A stretch of 64,000 bases of DNA. Source: Mesorhizobium sangaii (GTDB taxonomy: Bacteria; Pseudomonadota; Alphaproteobacteria; Rhizobiales; Rhizobiaceae). Shown here piece after piece: positions 18,889 to 30,378 of this stretch. A program made the translations under genes and the position numbers. The stretch lies in the NCBI RefSeq assembly GCF_014207355.1, contig NZ_JACHEF010000001.1:124001-188000 (forward strand), in the 5' to 3' direction. Numbering within the stretch: the first letter of the stretch is position 1; every line of letters begins with the position of its first letter. Below the pieces are notes generated by a model. It worked only from the letters and a program-made list of their open reading frames with translations. It did not search any database and was not told the origin of the DNA.

Positions 18889-18969
18889 TATCATCAAGGC
18901 GAACAGCCTGAAAACAGCCGGACATTCCAGCCATTGGGCAAGTCCGCTTCATGAGGGAGAGAGACGGTC

Positions 18970-19635
18970 ATGAAACTCTATTCGCGACCGTTGTCGCCTT
19001 ACTCGTCGATCGTGCGGGCGCTGGCCTACATCAAGGATGTACCGCTCAAGATCATCGCACCGCCGCCCGGTTTTCCGATCCCGGAAGAGTTTCGCGCCAT
19101 CTCACCGCTCAACCGGATTCCGGTGCTGATCACCGGCTCGGGTGAAACGATCGTCGAATCGGTGGTCATCGCCGAATATCTCGAGGAACGCTTTCCGGAC
19201 CCGGCGCTGCTGCCCCCCGATTCCAAGGATCGCGCGCTGGTGCGCATGTTCGCCCGCATCACCGATCTCGACGTGCTGACCCCGACGATGAAGCTTTTCG
19301 AGCTTCATTTCGTGCCCAAGCGAAACAATGCCGAGATCGACGCCCAGTTCGCCCGCTTGCACCACGGACTGGCGGCGATCGAGGAACGCATGGCGCAAGG
19401 CCCCTTCGCGCTCGGCAACGACATCAGCTTCGCCGATGCCTGGCTGACGCCGACGCGCTTCATCTTCAACAATTTCCGGGCCATGACAGGACGCCACGAC
19501 CTGCTCGACGCCTATCCCAAATTCGATGCTTACGAACAGATCGCCTCGCCGCATCCGGCATTGTCGCGGGTGTGGGGCGAGATGACCGACGGGTTGAAGA
19601 TTTTTCTGTCCGAACTTGAGATGGGTGCCGCTTGA
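18970..19635 (+). CDS. Glutathione S-transferase family protein
   Basis: A protein of 221 residues with the two GST domains: a thioredoxin-like N-terminal part (MKLYSRPLSPYSSIVRALAY, then LNRIPVLITGSGETIVESVVIAEYLEERF) and an all-helical C-terminal part (SFADAWLTPTRFIFNNF). Position 10 has Pro-Tyr-Ser-Ser in the usual catalytic region. It probably conjugates or reduces small molecules with glutathione. Its TGA overlaps the TTG start of the lipoprotein gene that follows. Confidence 0.92.
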   Translation: MKLYSRPLSPYSSIVRALAYIKDVPLKIIAPPPGFPIPEEFRAISPLNRIPVLITGSGETIVESVVIAEYLEERFPDPALLPPDSKDRALVRMFARITDLDVLTPTMKLFELHFVPKRNNAEIDAQFARLHHGLAAIEERMAQGPFALGNDISFADAWLTPTRFIFNNFRAMTGRHDLLDAYPKFDAYEQIASPHPALSRVWGEMTDGLKIFLSELEMGAA

Positions 19636-20039
19636 GCAGGAGCAAGACGATCGCCCTGGTTGCCGCCGCGGGTTTTGCCCTGGCGTCCTGCCAATCGAGC
19701 CCGAAGAGCGCTCCCGTCCCCTCGGGCAAAAGTGCCTCGTTGCTGGCCATGGAACAGGTGGCGATATCGGCCCACAAATGCTGGATCGCCAGCAAGGATC
19801 CGGCCTTCAAGCAATATCAGATGGCCAACGAGCTGAATTCGTTCAGCGGCACGCCGCGTTTCCTGCTGGTGCCGGCCAAGCACTATGGCGGCAAACCGTT
19901 GCTGGTCGTGCAGGCGCAAGGCAATTCAAGCCGCGTCGACGTGTTCGGACCGCTCATGAACGACCCGGTCGGCGCGCGCATCGGCTCCGACATCGCCCGT
20001 TGGCAGGCGGGCAATCCCTCCTGCGCGGCGGCTGCATAG
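19632..20039 (+). CDS. Small lipoprotein, unknown function
   Basis: A protein of 135 residues starting at a TTG that overlaps the stop of the GST gene (TTGA). The N terminus is a lipoprotein signal: a positive start, a hydrophobic stretch, and the lipobox LASC followed by Gln-Ser-Ser at about residues 17-20. The mature protein has few other cysteines and no family I recognise. It is likely anchored in the envelope; Gln at +2 suggests the outer membrane by the usual rule. It is followed 4 nt later by a membrane-protein gene. Confidence 0.75.
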   Translation: MSRSKTIALVAAAGFALASCQSSPKSAPVPSGKSASLLAMEQVAISAHKCWIASKDPAFKQYQMANELNSFSGTPRFLLVPAKHYGGKPLLVVQAQGNSSRVDVFGPLMNDPVGARIGSDIARWQAGNPSCAAAA

Positions 20040-20043
20040 GGCA

Positions 20044-20685
20044 ATGGGCCGGTTCCTGCAGATCGTGGGTCTGGTCATCGGTCTGGCCGGGCTAGTCCTG
20101 CAGTTCTGCATCAGCATTCCGGCGTCGATGGAGGCCGGCCGCAGCCTGCTCGGCTCCGTCGTCTTCCTTTTCAGCTTCTTCACCATCCTGACCAATATTG
20201 GGGCGGTGCTGGTCCACACGTCGCTGCTGTCGTCCACCGGCTACGCGTGGCTGCCTGCCTTCGCAGGATCACGGATGCGCGCGGGCATCGCCGTTTCGAT
20301 CACCCTGGTGTTCATCGTCTATGCGACGATCCTGGCGCAGCTCTGGCAGCCACAGGGCCTGTTCCTGCTCTGCGATGTCCTGCTGCACTATGTAACGCCG
20401 GTGCTGTTCGTGCTGTGGTGGCTGGTCGCAGGCGCCAACGGCAGGACGCGGTGGGGCGACATCTCCTGGTGGATGCTCTATCCCGTGGCGTATCTGATCT
20501 ATGCGCTGGCGCGGGCGCCTTTTGCCGGCGAGGTGCCCTACCCCTTCCTCGACGTCGCCAAGAACGGCGCAGCCAGCGTCGCCATCTCTGCGGCGGCCAT
20601 CACCGGGCTTTTCCTCGTGCTCTGCGTGGTCGCCGTCCTTGTCGACCACGGCGTTGCACGCATCAGAACATCGAGCGTCCGTTAG
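20044..20685 (+). CDS. Pr6Pr family membrane protein
   Basis: A protein of 213 residues with six hydrophobic segments. The pattern resembles the Pr6Pr (FAR-17a/AIG1-like) group of bacterial integral membrane proteins: SFFTILTNIGAVLVH near residue 45, LLHYVTPVLFVLWWLV near 110, and WWMLYPVAYLIYALAR with PYPFLDV near 150. Members are of unknown function. It follows the lipoprotein gene by 4 nt and is probably in one transcript with it and the GST gene. Confidence 0.85.
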   Translation: MGRFLQIVGLVIGLAGLVLQFCISIPASMEAGRSLLGSVVFLFSFFTILTNIGAVLVHTSLLSSTGYAWLPAFAGSRMRAGIAVSITLVFIVYATILAQLWQPQGLFLLCDVLLHYVTPVLFVLWWLVAGANGRTRWGDISWWMLYPVAYLIYALARAPFAGEVPYPFLDVAKNGAASVAISAAAITGLFLVLCVVAVLVDHGVARIRTSSVR

Positions 20686-20737
20686 TCATCCGGACACCGG
20701 TCCGCAATTCCAAGGTTGGCCCTGATCCAAAACCGGG

Positions 20738-20989
20738 TCAGTCCCAGAACGGCCTGATGGCCTCGCGGTGGGCATCGCAGCGGGAGACGCCGATATCCTT
20801 GAGCTGATCATCGGTCATCTCAAGCAATACCAGCCGGCTGCGCCGGCGTTCCAGCAGATGGTCGATCCATTTCGCCAGCGACCGGACCACATACACGAGA
20901 CGTCCGGCAAACCCGCGCCGGCCCGATGGGCGTGTCGATTGGCCGGATAGCTCGGGTCTCGAATGACTGATTGTCGCGATTGTATTCAT
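20738..20989 (-). CDS. DUF1127 family protein
   Basis: A protein of 83 residues. The C-terminal half has the complete DUF1127 pattern: RRRSRLVLLEMTDDQLKDIG followed by VSRCDAHREAIRPFW. The N-terminal half is a basic, poorly conserved linker. Some DUF1127 proteins bind RNA and affect phosphate or carbon metabolism in alphaproteobacteria. The gene is transcribed divergently from the MocR-type regulator at 21083, with a shared 93-nt control region that contains an inverted repeat, so it is a likely target of that regulator (inference). Confidence 0.92.
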   Translation of the reverse strand: MNTIATISHSRPELSGQSTRPSGRRGFAGRLVYVVRSLAKWIDHLLERRRSRLVLLEMTDDQLKDIGVSRCDAHREAIRPFWD

Positions 20990-21011
20990 TTTCTTTCTAC
21001 CAAAATTCCCA

Positions 21012-21066
21012 ATTGCACCCTTTTTCGTGCGTGATTGATATGTATTGACTCACAATTCGGTGCAAT
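21012..21066. promoter_or_regulatory. Inverted repeat in the DUF1127/MocR divergent control region
   Basis: ATTGCACC at 21012-21019 is mirrored by GGTGCAAT at 21059-21066, with 39 nt between. The second half-site touches a possible -10 box (TATAGA, 21066-21071) that goes with TTGACT at 21045-21050. The arrangement suits an operator for the adjacent MocR-type regulator. The call rests on position and symmetry only. Confidence 0.45.
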
Positions 21067-21082
21067 ATAGAAAATTGTCACC

Positions 21083-22501
21083 ATGACAAATTGGCTTCCA
21101 GATCTCACCGCCGGCTCCGGGCCGCTGTATCAACGGCTTGCGGATTCCATCGAAACGGACATCGACCGGGGAGTGATCGATGCGGGGGCAAAGCTGCCGC
21201 CGCAACGCGACCTCGCCTACGACATCGGCACCACCGTCGGCACGGTCGGCCGGGCCTACCAATTGCTGCGCGAGCGCGGGCTGGTGAGCGGCGAAGTCGG
21301 GCGTGGAACCTATGTGCTCGGCCAGCGCGCCGATGATGCGAGGCCGAGTTCGCTGGCCCCAGACGTCAGCGGCGAAGGCACACGCTATATCGATGCGCCG
21401 CGCGGCAAGTTGCGTTTCGACAGCACGGCCGCGCCCGACATCGGCCAGGGCGCCATCGTTGCCGATGTCCTGTCGCGCGCGGCGCAGGATTATCCGCATG
21501 AGATTTCAAGCTACACGCGGGATTTTCCGGACCGTTGGTACGAAGCCGGCGCCCGCTGGCTGTCGCGCAATTCGTTTCGCCCGAACGCCGACGCCATCGT
21601 TCCAACGCTGGGCACACATGCTGCGGTGATGGCGGCGATCGCAGCGCTGACAACGCCCGGCGATTATGTCGCCTTCGAGCACCTCACCTACTCACAGATT
21701 TCCCGCAGTGCCGGTTTGATCGGCCGGCGCACCGCGCTGGTGGCATCGGATGACCAGGGCATCGACCCGGCCGATTTCGAGCGCGTCTGCGCGCAAAAGC
21801 ATCCCCGAATGATCTTCCTGATGCCGACGGCGCAGAATCCGACGCTGGTGACCTTGTCGGCGGCGCGCCGCGAGGCGATCGCGCGTGTCGCACGCGAATA
21901 CAATGTCGTTCTCATCGAGGACGATCTCTACGGCAACCTGACCGATGATCCGACGCCGCTGCTGGCCGAATATGCGCCCGAACGCACCATCGTCGCCGGC
22001 GGCCTGTCGAAATCGGTCGCGGCCGGTGTGCGCGGCGGCTGGCTGTCCTGCCCGCCCGCCTATCGCCATCGCATCCGCGTCGCCCATAAGATGATGACCG
22101 GCGGCATGCCCTTCCTGCTGGCGGAGGTGAATACAAGGCTGGTGATGTCCGGCCAGGCAGACGAGATACGCAAACGCAGTATCGCCGAAATCGGCGCCCG
22201 GATTGCCATCGTGCGCGAAACGCTGGCCGGATTCGCGTTCAAGTCACACGAAAAGGTTCCCTTTGTCTGGCTGACCCTGCCCGACCCCTGGCTTTCCGGC
22301 ACCTTCAAGAACGCCTGTCTCGAACATGGGGTTCTGATCGACGACGAGGACGAGTTCAAGGCCGGCCGCTCCGAGCAGGTGTTCCACGGCGTCCGCTTCG
22401 GTGTTTCACAGCCAAGACAACGCAAGGACATCGCTGAAGGCGTCGCGGTCATCAGGCGCCTGCTGGATGAAGGCCGCGCCGGCTACGACAGCTTCTCCTG
22501 A
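21083..22501 (+). CDS. MocR-type regulator (GntR HTH plus aminotransferase domain)
   Basis: A protein of 472 residues with two domains. Residues about 12-80 are a GntR winged helix-turn-helix (PLYQRLADSIETDIDRGVID, LPPQRDLAYDIGTTVGTVGRAY, LVSGEVGRGTYVLG). Residues about 110-470 are a fold-type I aminotransferase with the PLP lysine at about 310 in GGLSKSVAAGVRGGW. MocR regulators use PLP and an amino compound as effector to control a neighbouring operon. The divergent gene is DUF1127 rather than the usual transporter or aminotransferase, which is unusual. The effector cannot be read from the sequence. Confidence 0.93.
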   Translation: MTNWLPDLTAGSGPLYQRLADSIETDIDRGVIDAGAKLPPQRDLAYDIGTTVGTVGRAYQLLRERGLVSGEVGRGTYVLGQRADDARPSSLAPDVSGEGTRYIDAPRGKLRFDSTAAPDIGQGAIVADVLSRAAQDYPHEISSYTRDFPDRWYEAGARWLSRNSFRPNADAIVPTLGTHAAVMAAIAALTTPGDYVAFEHLTYSQISRSAGLIGRRTALVASDDQGIDPADFERVCAQKHPRMIFLMPTAQNPTLVTLSAARREAIARVAREYNVVLIEDDLYGNLTDDPTPLLAEYAPERTIVAGGLSKSVAAGVRGGWLSCPPAYRHRIRVAHKMMTGGMPFLLAEVNTRLVMSGQADEIRKRSIAEIGARIAIVRETLAGFAFKSHEKVPFVWLTLPDPWLSGTFKNACLEHGVLIDDEDEFKAGRSEQVFHGVRFGVSQPRQRKDIAEGVAVIRRLLDEGRAGYDSFS

Positions 22502-22665
22502 GCCATGAGGCGCCTTGGCGCGAGGGATCGCTGCCCGCTCGGGATTGAGCTGTGGCTTTGTCCGGCTTTCGCGCGTTTTTCGTCGATCCATGGGGTGTAT
22601 CGGCCGCAAGGCTTGCGATAAGACGGGACTCAAAATCCCAACGCTCTGGATACAAATCGCCGCCC

Positions 22666-24893
<2,228 letters not shown>

Positions 24894-24897
<4 letters not shown>

Positions 24898-25406
24898 GCA
24901 AACTGGCTGCCCGGGCGCTGCTTGCAGTCGTTTTCTGGCCGTCGCTGTTTTTCTTCTGGTTCCTCGGGCCGTTCGTCTTTTTCCTGCTGTCAACGACCTC
25001 GAGCGAGGTTTGCGCGCGGCTGGAAACGCGTGCCGAGTTCCTCGCTGCGGCCAACGGCACCATTTCGATGCTTGTCGCCCAGAACTTCATCTACGCGATT
25101 CCGATCGCTTGCCTGGTGTTGTGGGGCCGCCTTGCACCGGATCCGGCACGGGCGAAGCATATTGTCACCTGCATCAAGCTTTTCGCCGCCGCGGTGGTCG
25201 TTGGAGCGCTGTGGGAATATGGCTCTTCGCTTGTCTGCGATGGCTACGGCCAGCCGTTCTTCTCGCCCGCCTGGCAAATGACGAGCTATCTCCCCATCGT
25301 CAGCCTGATTATCAACGCTCCCCTCTATGTCCTGGCCTTCAGCCTTGGCCGCGCCTTTTCGACGCGCGAGGATGTGGCCGAGGACGAAGCCAGCCCGCCA
25401 GCCTAA
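24894..25406 (+). CDS. Membrane protein coupled to purL
   Basis: A protein of 170 residues with about four hydrophobic segments (residues 5-30, 57-75, 86-106 and 133-153). The start is a TTG that overlaps the purL stop (TTGA); no ATG gives a complete first membrane segment. No family is recognised. The C terminus is acidic ([14 protein letters not shown]). The overlap suggests translation coupled to purL, but the sequence gives no link to purine metabolism. Confidence 0.65.
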
Positions 25407-25533
25407 GTCGGCCCCTGAAGCCCCAGGACCTTCTTGCCGGTGGCAGGACTGAACGGCTTCAATCCGGACCAGAAAGGCTTTAGGCTCACCCGACTCTTAT
25501 CCGGCTACCGGCCGCTCGAAACAGGATTTTGCC

Positions 25534-25767
25534 ATGGCAATGGATGCCCACGACATCGAAAAACTGATCAAGGACGGCATTCCGGACGCCAAGGTGACGA
25601 TCCGCGATCTGGCCGGAGACGGCGACCACTACGCGGCCGAGGTGGTTGCCGAGAGCTTTCGCGGCAAGAGCCGCGTCCAGCAGCACCAGATGGTCTATGA
25701 CGCGCTGAAGGGCAATATGGGCGGCGTGCTGCATGCACTGGCGCTGCAGACCAGCGTACCCGACTAA
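25534..25767 (+). CDS. BolA family protein (IbaG/YrbA-like)
   Basis: A protein of 77 residues, the short BolA type. It has the family order [35 protein letters not shown], then the [14 protein letters not shown] helix with the conserved His that can bind a shared Fe-S cluster, and [12 protein letters not shown] at the end. Such proteins form Fe-S-bridged pairs with CGFS monothiol glutaredoxins. That partner is the next gene, 181 nt downstream, so the two very probably act together in iron-sulfur cluster handling or iron sensing. Confidence 0.93.
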   Translation: MAMDAHDIEKLIKDGIPDAKVTIRDLAGDGDHYAAEVVAESFRGKSRVQQHQMVYDALKGNMGGVLHALALQTSVPD

Positions 25768-25948
25768 TCCGCAGCAGAAAAAAGACCGCCGCCATGACCT
25801 CCGGCAGCGAAGACCGCTTGGCCCAAAACGGCCCATCCTTTGCGCCATTTCGGCTAGGGCACGGCTAACGTCTTGTTTCGAGCAATCGTTGGGTTTATTT
25901 GAAAGGTATGTTTCGAGCCTGACTCCCACAGGCGGGAAAGGATATTCC

Positions 25949-26284
25949 ATGAGCGGCATCAACGACTACATCGACAATGAAGTGAAGGGCAACGACGTCG
26001 TCCTTTTCATGAAGGGCACGCCCGGCTTTCCGCAGTGCGGATTTTCCGGCCAGGTCGTCCAGATCCTCGACTATATCGGCGCCGACTACAAAGGCGTGGA
26101 CGTGCTGACCTCGGCCGAGCTGCGCCAGGGTATCAAGGAATACTCCAACTGGCCGACCATCCCGCAGCTTTACGTCAAAGGCGAATTCGTTGGCGGCTGC
26201 GACATCATCCGCGAGATGTTCCAGGCAGGCGAACTGCAGACGTTCCTCGTCGAGAAGGGCGTCAGCGTCAAAGGCGCCGCCTGA
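25949..26284 (+). CDS. grxD: CGFS monothiol glutaredoxin Grx4
   Basis: A protein of 111 residues, normal for GrxD. The active-site motif CGFS begins at Cys30, after [13 protein letters not shown]. The glutathione-binding parts [19 protein letters not shown] and a C-terminal helix are present. These proteins carry or transfer a [2Fe-2S] cluster between two subunits or with BolA. I chose the ATG at 25949, preceded by AAAGGATATTCC; the longer open frame overlaps bolA. A hairpin (26296-26333) and then a terminator follow. Confidence 0.95.
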   Translation: MSGINDYIDNEVKGNDVVLFMKGTPGFPQCGFSGQVVQILDYIGADYKGVDVLTSAELRQGIKEYSNWPTIPQLYVKGEFVGGCDIIREMFQAGELQTFLVEKGVSVKGAA

Positions 26285-26295
26285 TTTCTGTTTTT

Positions 26296-26333
26296 GCATG
26301 AACTGAAAATCGATCTCGATTTTCGGTTCATGC
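26296..26333. repeat. 18-bp near-perfect hairpin downstream of grxD
   Basis: The left arm GCATGAACTGAAAATCGA (26296-26313) and its partner at 26316-26333 pair along 18 bp with one G-T pair and a 2-nt spacer. The arm is AT-rich and has a T-run before it, not after it, so it is not a standard terminator for plus-strand transcription. It might be an RNA stability element or a protein-binding palindrome. Confidence 0.7.
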
Positions 26334-26402
26334 GCCAGGCGCCAGGGCAGCCCCACCTCGGCAATTTTCATGTCCCTGATACCGGGACCAAGACGAGCCA
26401 AT

Positions 26403-26430
26403 GCGCCGGCCCGCCGGCGCGTTTTCGTTT
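26403..26430 (+). terminator. GC-rich terminator between grxD and the MFS gene
   Basis: An 8-bp perfect stem (GCGCCGGC with GCCGGCGC, 2-nt spacer) is followed by GTTTTCGTTT. It ends 17 nt before the GTG of the MFS gene, so it terminates the bolA-grxD transcript or attenuates readthrough into the exporter. Confidence 0.7.
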
Positions 26431-26447
26431 GAGAGATCGGACTTGCC

Positions 26448-27692
26448 GTGGACCAGCCGACAATAGCGCCGCAATCGGCAAGCAAGCTGCCCATTCCGCG
26501 CTGGGAGTTCATCGCGCTGTGCGCAGCGCTGATGGCGCTGAACTCGCTGGCCATCGACATCATGCTGCCGGCCCTGCAACAGATCGGCGCCTCGCTGGGC
26601 GTCGAGAACGAAAACCATCGGCAATATGTCATAACAGCCTATATTCTGGGCTTCGGCGGCGGCCAGCTCTTTTTCGGTCCGCTCTCGGATCGTTTCGGAC
26701 GGCGCGCTCCGCTGGTCGCCGGGTTGGTGATTTATGTCGCCGCGGCTGCGGCGGCCGCTGTTGCGCCAAGCTTTGAAACACTTCTGCTGTGTCGCGCCGT
26801 GCAAGGCATTGGCGCTGCCGCCACCCGCGTCATCGCCATCTCGATCGTGCGCGATACGTTCGACGGCCGGCGCATGGCCGAGGTGATGTCGCTGATCTTC
26901 ATGGTGTTCATGGCCATACCGGTTATTGCGCCGGGGATCGGCCAGTTCATCATGCTGTTTGCAAGCTGGCACTGGATCTTCGTCACCATGGCTGTCGGCG
27001 CGCTGATCGTGTCGGCGTGGTCGCTGCTGCGACTGCCCGAGACGCTGCATCCGGAGTATCGTAGGCCCCTGACGGTTTCATCGGTCGTCGGCGGCTTCCG
27101 CATCGTGCTGACCAACCGCATGGCGCTCTGCTACGCCTTCGCCAGCACGTTCATCGTCGGCGCCATGTTCGGCTTCATCGCCTCGGCGCAGCAGATCTAT
27201 GTCGACGTCTTCAATGTCGGCGAGATGTTCCCGGTGATCTTCGCCGGTGTCGCCGGAGTGCTCGCTTTTTCCAACTATTTGAACTCACGCCTTGTCGGCC
27301 GCATCGGCATGCGCCGACTGTCGCAGACCGCGCTGCTGCTGTTTTTGACCATCAGCCTGGTCTGGCTGGTGGTTTCCCTGGAAATGAAGATGCCGCTCTG
27401 GCTGTTCATCACGCTTTTTGCCAGTGCCATGCTTCCGTTCGGGGCGCTCGGCGCGAATTTCAATGCCCTCGCCATGGAACCGCTCGGCCGACTGGCCGGC
27501 ACGGCGTCATCCATATTGGGTTTCATGCAGACATTTCTCGGCGGCATTCTCGGCACGCTGATCGGCCAGGCCTTCAACGGCACGGTAACGCCGTTGGCCG
27601 CCGGCTTCTGCAGCGTGTCCGTGGCGGCACTTCTGATGATCTTGATCGCCGAACGCGGCAAGATGTTTCAGCCACACAACCCGCCGGTTTGA
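26448..27692 (+). CDS. Bcr/CflA family MFS multidrug exporter
   Basis: A protein of 414 residues with about 12 transmembrane segments. The Bcr/CflA group is indicated by the DIMLPALQQIG motif in the first helix, GGGQLFFGPLSDRFGRRAPLV between helices 2 and 3 (MFS motif A), and CRAVQGIGAAATRVIAISIVRDTF in helix 4. These exporters use the proton gradient to expel drugs such as chloramphenicol or bicyclomycin; the actual substrate cannot be told. It starts at a GTG with a weak GAGAG site, right after a terminator-like hairpin. Confidence 0.92.
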   Translation: MDQPTIAPQSASKLPIPRWEFIALCAALMALNSLAIDIMLPALQQIGASLGVENENHRQYVITAYILGFGGGQLFFGPLSDRFGRRAPLVAGLVIYVAAAAAAAVAPSFETLLLCRAVQGIGAAATRVIAISIVRDTFDGRRMAEVMSLIFMVFMAIPVIAPGIGQFIMLFASWHWIFVTMAVGALIVSAWSLLRLPETLHPEYRRPLTVSSVVGGFRIVLTNRMALCYAFASTFIVGAMFGFIASAQQIYVDVFNVGEMFPVIFAGVAGVLAFSNYLNSRLVGRIGMRRLSQTALLLFLTISLVWLVVSLEMKMPLWLFITLFASAMLPFGALGANFNALAMEPLGRLAGTASSILGFMQTFLGGILGTLIGQAFNGTVTPLAAGFCSVSVAALLMILIAERGKMFQPHNPPV

Positions 27693-27719
27693 GGCGACCC
27701 TGCGACGTAGGGGTGTGGG

Positions 27720-28556
27720 CTACTCAGCCCAGAGTTCGTGACGCAGGACCTGCCAGCTTTCCCCATCCGGCGCGACAAGCAAGCCTCCGCCGACATGCGA
27801 CGGCAGATAGGCGCTGCCGTCGAAACGCGCGGCGTGGCCGCCAGCCTCGGCATGGATCAGCACACCGGCCAGATGATCCCACGGCATCAGCTTGTTGTAG
27901 ACGACGAAATGAGCATGGCCGCTGGCCAAGAGGCGATATTCGTGCGCCGCGCAGCGATAGGCGAATTGCGACAGGATCTTCGTCTGGTTGCGCGCCAGCC
28001 GCGACCGCTCCGGCTCGGGCATGTATTGCCAGGAGACCGAGCCGGTCATTTCCGAGATCGGCGCAGGCGCCGCGACGTGCACCTTCTCAAGGCTGCCATG
28101 CGCATGTCGGATATGGCTGCCGGCGCCCTTGGCGCCGATCAGCCAGTCCTTGCCGACCGGATCGTGGATGATGCCGGCAACGGTTTCGCCCTTGACCACG
28201 ACCGCCAGCATGACGCCGAACAGCGGCACGCCGGAGGCGAAATTGAAGGTGCCGTCCACCGGGTCGATGACGAATGCCAGGTCGGCTTCGCCCAGGCCGT
28301 CAAGCAGCGCCGGATTGTCGGAACAGGCTTCCTCGCCGACCACCATCGCCGAGGGATAGCGCTCGCGCAACGTGGCGGTGATCAGGCGCTCGGCATTGAT
28401 GTCGGCCTCGGTCACCAGATCGGCGGCCGAGGTCTTCTGCCGGATGTCGCCGTCGCCCAACCTGCGAAAGCGCGGCATGATCTCGACCTCTGCCGCCTCG
28501 GCCAGAATGCCGGCCAGCCAGTCGATCGCGGCATCGTCAAATGTCATTGGAAACAT
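27720..28556 (-). CDS. Inositol monophosphatase family protein
   Basis: A protein of 278 residues of the IMPase family. Metal-binding motifs are present: GEEAC at about 74-78, DPVDGTFNF at about 98-106, and [17 protein letters not shown] near residue 225. It removes phosphate from a sugar or inositol phosphate with magnesium; histidinol phosphate is another possible substrate in this family. The start overlaps the end of ttcA by 20 nt. A second ATG at 28547 would give 275 residues. Confidence 0.92.
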   Translation of the reverse strand: MFPMTFDDAAIDWLAGILAEAAEVEIMPRFRRLGDGDIRQKTSAADLVTEADINAERLITATLRERYPSAMVVGEEACSDNPALLDGLGEADLAFVIDPVDGTFNFASGVPLFGVMLAVVVKGETVAGIIHDPVGKDWLIGAKGAGSHIRHAHGSLEKVHVAAPAPISEMTGSVSWQYMPEPERSRLARNQTKILSQFAYRCAAHEYRLLASGHAHFVVYNKLMPWDHLAGVLIHAEAGGHAARFDGSAYLPSHVGGGLLVAPDGESWQVLRHELWAE

Positions 28557-29430
28557 CTTGCCTGGTGGTGAGGGTGTCGTTGAGCGCGGCGAAGTCGAAC
28601 AGTTTTCTGTCGAGCAGGTGCGACGGCCTGGTGTTGGACAGAGCGCGGATCATGGTGTCCTTGCGGCCGGGCATGCGCTTTTCGATATCCTCGAGCATCG
28701 CCTTCATGGCGTTGCGCTGCAGGCCTTCCTGGCTGCCGCAGAGATCGCAGGGAATGATCGGGAACCGCATCGCCGCGGCGAACTTCTCGAGGTCGGTTTC
28801 GGCACAGTAGCTCAGTGGCCGCAGCACCATGACGTCGCCCTCGTCGTTGAGCAGTTTCGGCGGCATGGCGGCAAGACGGCCGCCATGGAACAGGTTCATG
28901 AAGAAGGTCTCCAGAATGTCCTCGCGATGGTGGCCGAGCACCAACGCCGAGCATCCCTCTTCCCGCGCGATGCGATAGAGATGGCCGCGCCTGAGACGCG
29001 AGCAGAGCGAGCAATAGGTGCTGCCCTCGGGCAGCTTGTCGGTGACGACGGAATAGGTGTCCTGATACTCGATCCGGTGCGGTATGGCGTGGCTGTCGAG
29101 ATAGTCGGGCAGGATGTGTTTGGGGAAATTCGGCTGGCCCTGGTCCAGGTTGCAGGCCAGCAAATCGACAGGCAACAGCCCGCGCCATTTGAGGTCGAGC
29201 AGCACCGCGAGCAGCCCATAGGAATCCTTGCCGCCCGACAGCGCTACGAGCCAGCGCTGGCCGGGCTTGACCATCGAGAAATCCTCGATCGCCTGACGGG
29301 TGAGACGCAGCAGCCGCTTGCGCAATTTGTTGAACTCGACCGAGGACGGCACATCGGCAAAAAGCGGATGGAAACCGCCTTCGCCGTCGGCAATCGGTTC
29401 AAGCGTTTCGATGTCTGGCAGCATGTTCAT
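28537..29430 (-). CDS. ttcA: tRNA 2-thiocytidine synthetase TtcA
   Basis: A protein of 297 residues. It thiolates cytidine 32 of some tRNAs, with ATP and a [4Fe-4S] cluster. The PP-loop SGGKDS is at residues 65-70. Cluster-ligand candidates are Cys140 and Cys143 (YCSLC) and Cys228 or Cys231 (PCDLC). The [17 protein letters not shown] segment is typical of TtcA. It overlaps the downstream IMPase gene by 20 nt, so the two are one transcript. It is followed upstream by the rpsD terminator. Confidence 0.95.
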   Translation of the reverse strand: MNMLPDIETLEPIADGEGGFHPLFADVPSSVEFNKLRKRLLRLTRQAIEDFSMVKPGQRWLVALSGGKDSYGLLAVLLDLKWRGLLPVDLLACNLDQGQPNFPKHILPDYLDSHAIPHRIEYQDTYSVVTDKLPEGSTYCSLCSRLRRGHLYRIAREEGCSALVLGHHREDILETFFMNLFHGGRLAAMPPKLLNDEGDVMVLRPLSYCAETDLEKFAAAMRFPIIPCDLCGSQEGLQRNAMKAMLEDIEKRMPGRKDTMIRALSNTRPSHLLDRKLFDFAALNDTLTTRQDVSNDI

Positions 29431-29483
29431 GGCATGTCGCTTTCGTGGCCAAGAGTGCCCGGATTAGCGGACATGGCAGACAA

Positions 29484-29515
29484 AGAAAAGGCCGCCTCGA
29501 CGGGCGGCCTTTGGA
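29484..29515 (-). terminator. Rho-independent terminator of rpsD
   Basis: On the minus strand a stem of AAAGGCCGCC type (29487-29496 with 29502-29512), about 10 bp with a short loop, is followed by TTTTCTTTG. It lies 22 nt after the rpsD stop. Confidence 0.85.
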
Positions 29516-29536
29516 TGGTGTCGCAAATGAGATCGC

Positions 29537-30154
29537 TTAGCGCGAATAGAATTCGACGACTAGGTTCGGTTCCATCTGCACGGCGAAGGGAACGTCAGCC
29601 AGGCCGGGAATGCGCGAGAAGGTCGCGACCATCTTGTTGTGATCGGCTTCGATGTAGTCCGGCACGTCGCGCTCGGCCAAGCCCACCGATTCCAGAACGA
29701 TGACCAACTGCTTCGACTTTTCGCGGACTTCGACGACGTCGCCCGGCTTGCAGCGGTACGAGCCGATGTTGACGCGCTTGCCGTTGACGTTGACGTGGCC
29801 GTGGTTGACGAACTGACGGGCGGCGAAAATCGTCGGCACGAACTTGGCGCGGTAGACGACCGCATCGAGACGCGACTCGAGCAGGCCGATCAGGTTCTCG
29901 GAGGTGTCGCCCTTGCGGCGATCGGCCTCTTCATAGACCTTGCGGAACTGCTTTTCCGAAACGTCGCCATAGTGACCCTTCAGCTTCTGCTTGGCGCGCA
30001 GCTGCAGGCCGAAATCGGAAAGCTTGCCCTTGCGGCGCTGACCATGCTGGCCGGGGCCGTATTCACGCTTGTTGACCGGGGACTTCGGGCGGCCCCAGAT
30101 ATTTTCGCCGAGACGGCGGTCGATCTTGTACTTCGCGGATTCGCGCTTGCTCAT
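29537..30154 (-). CDS. rpsD: 30S ribosomal protein S4
   Basis: A protein of 205 residues, normal S4 size. The N-terminal part reads [19 protein letters not shown]. The S4 RNA-binding domain covers residues about 94-155, with [37 protein letters not shown]. It binds 16S rRNA and starts assembly of the 30S body. It stands alone here, with its own terminator and a leader of about 220 nt that contains two inverted repeats. In many bacteria S4 represses its own operon through mRNA structure. Confidence 0.98.
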   Translation of the reverse strand: MSKRESAKYKIDRRLGENIWGRPKSPVNKREYGPGQHGQRRKGKLSDFGLQLRAKQKLKGHYGDVSEKQFRKVYEEADRRKGDTSENLIGLLESRLDAVVYRAKFVPTIFAARQFVNHGHVNVNGKRVNIGSYRCKPGDVVEVREKSKQLVIVLESVGLAERDVPDYIEADHNKMVATFSRIPGLADVPFAVQMEPNLVVEFYSR

Positions 30155-30372
30155 CGCATTCCCTTTTCAAAACAACACACCCGGAACCTCATGGTCCGAG
30201 TGAAGGAAACGCGCCCTCCTCTGGCCCCCGTTTTCGAGACCTGACAGGGTTTTCCCACGCAACGCGGCGGAAAACCCACGGGACACGTCATTTCAAACAA
30301 GATCAGAAACGACTAGGCATCTTGATCTTGCGCATACAAAACAAACACCGGACATCGCTGCCCGGTGGTTGT
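30155..30372 (-). other. rpsD leader with two inverted repeats
   Basis: The stretch between the rpsD start and its candidate promoter contains no gene. It holds GGGTTTTCC (30247-30255) mirrored by GGAAAACCC (30269-30277), and CAAGATCA (30298-30305) mirrored by TGATCTTG (30323-30330). If transcribed, both could fold as hairpins. A role in S4 autoregulation is inference. Confidence 0.4.
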
Positions 30373-30378
30373 GACGGC

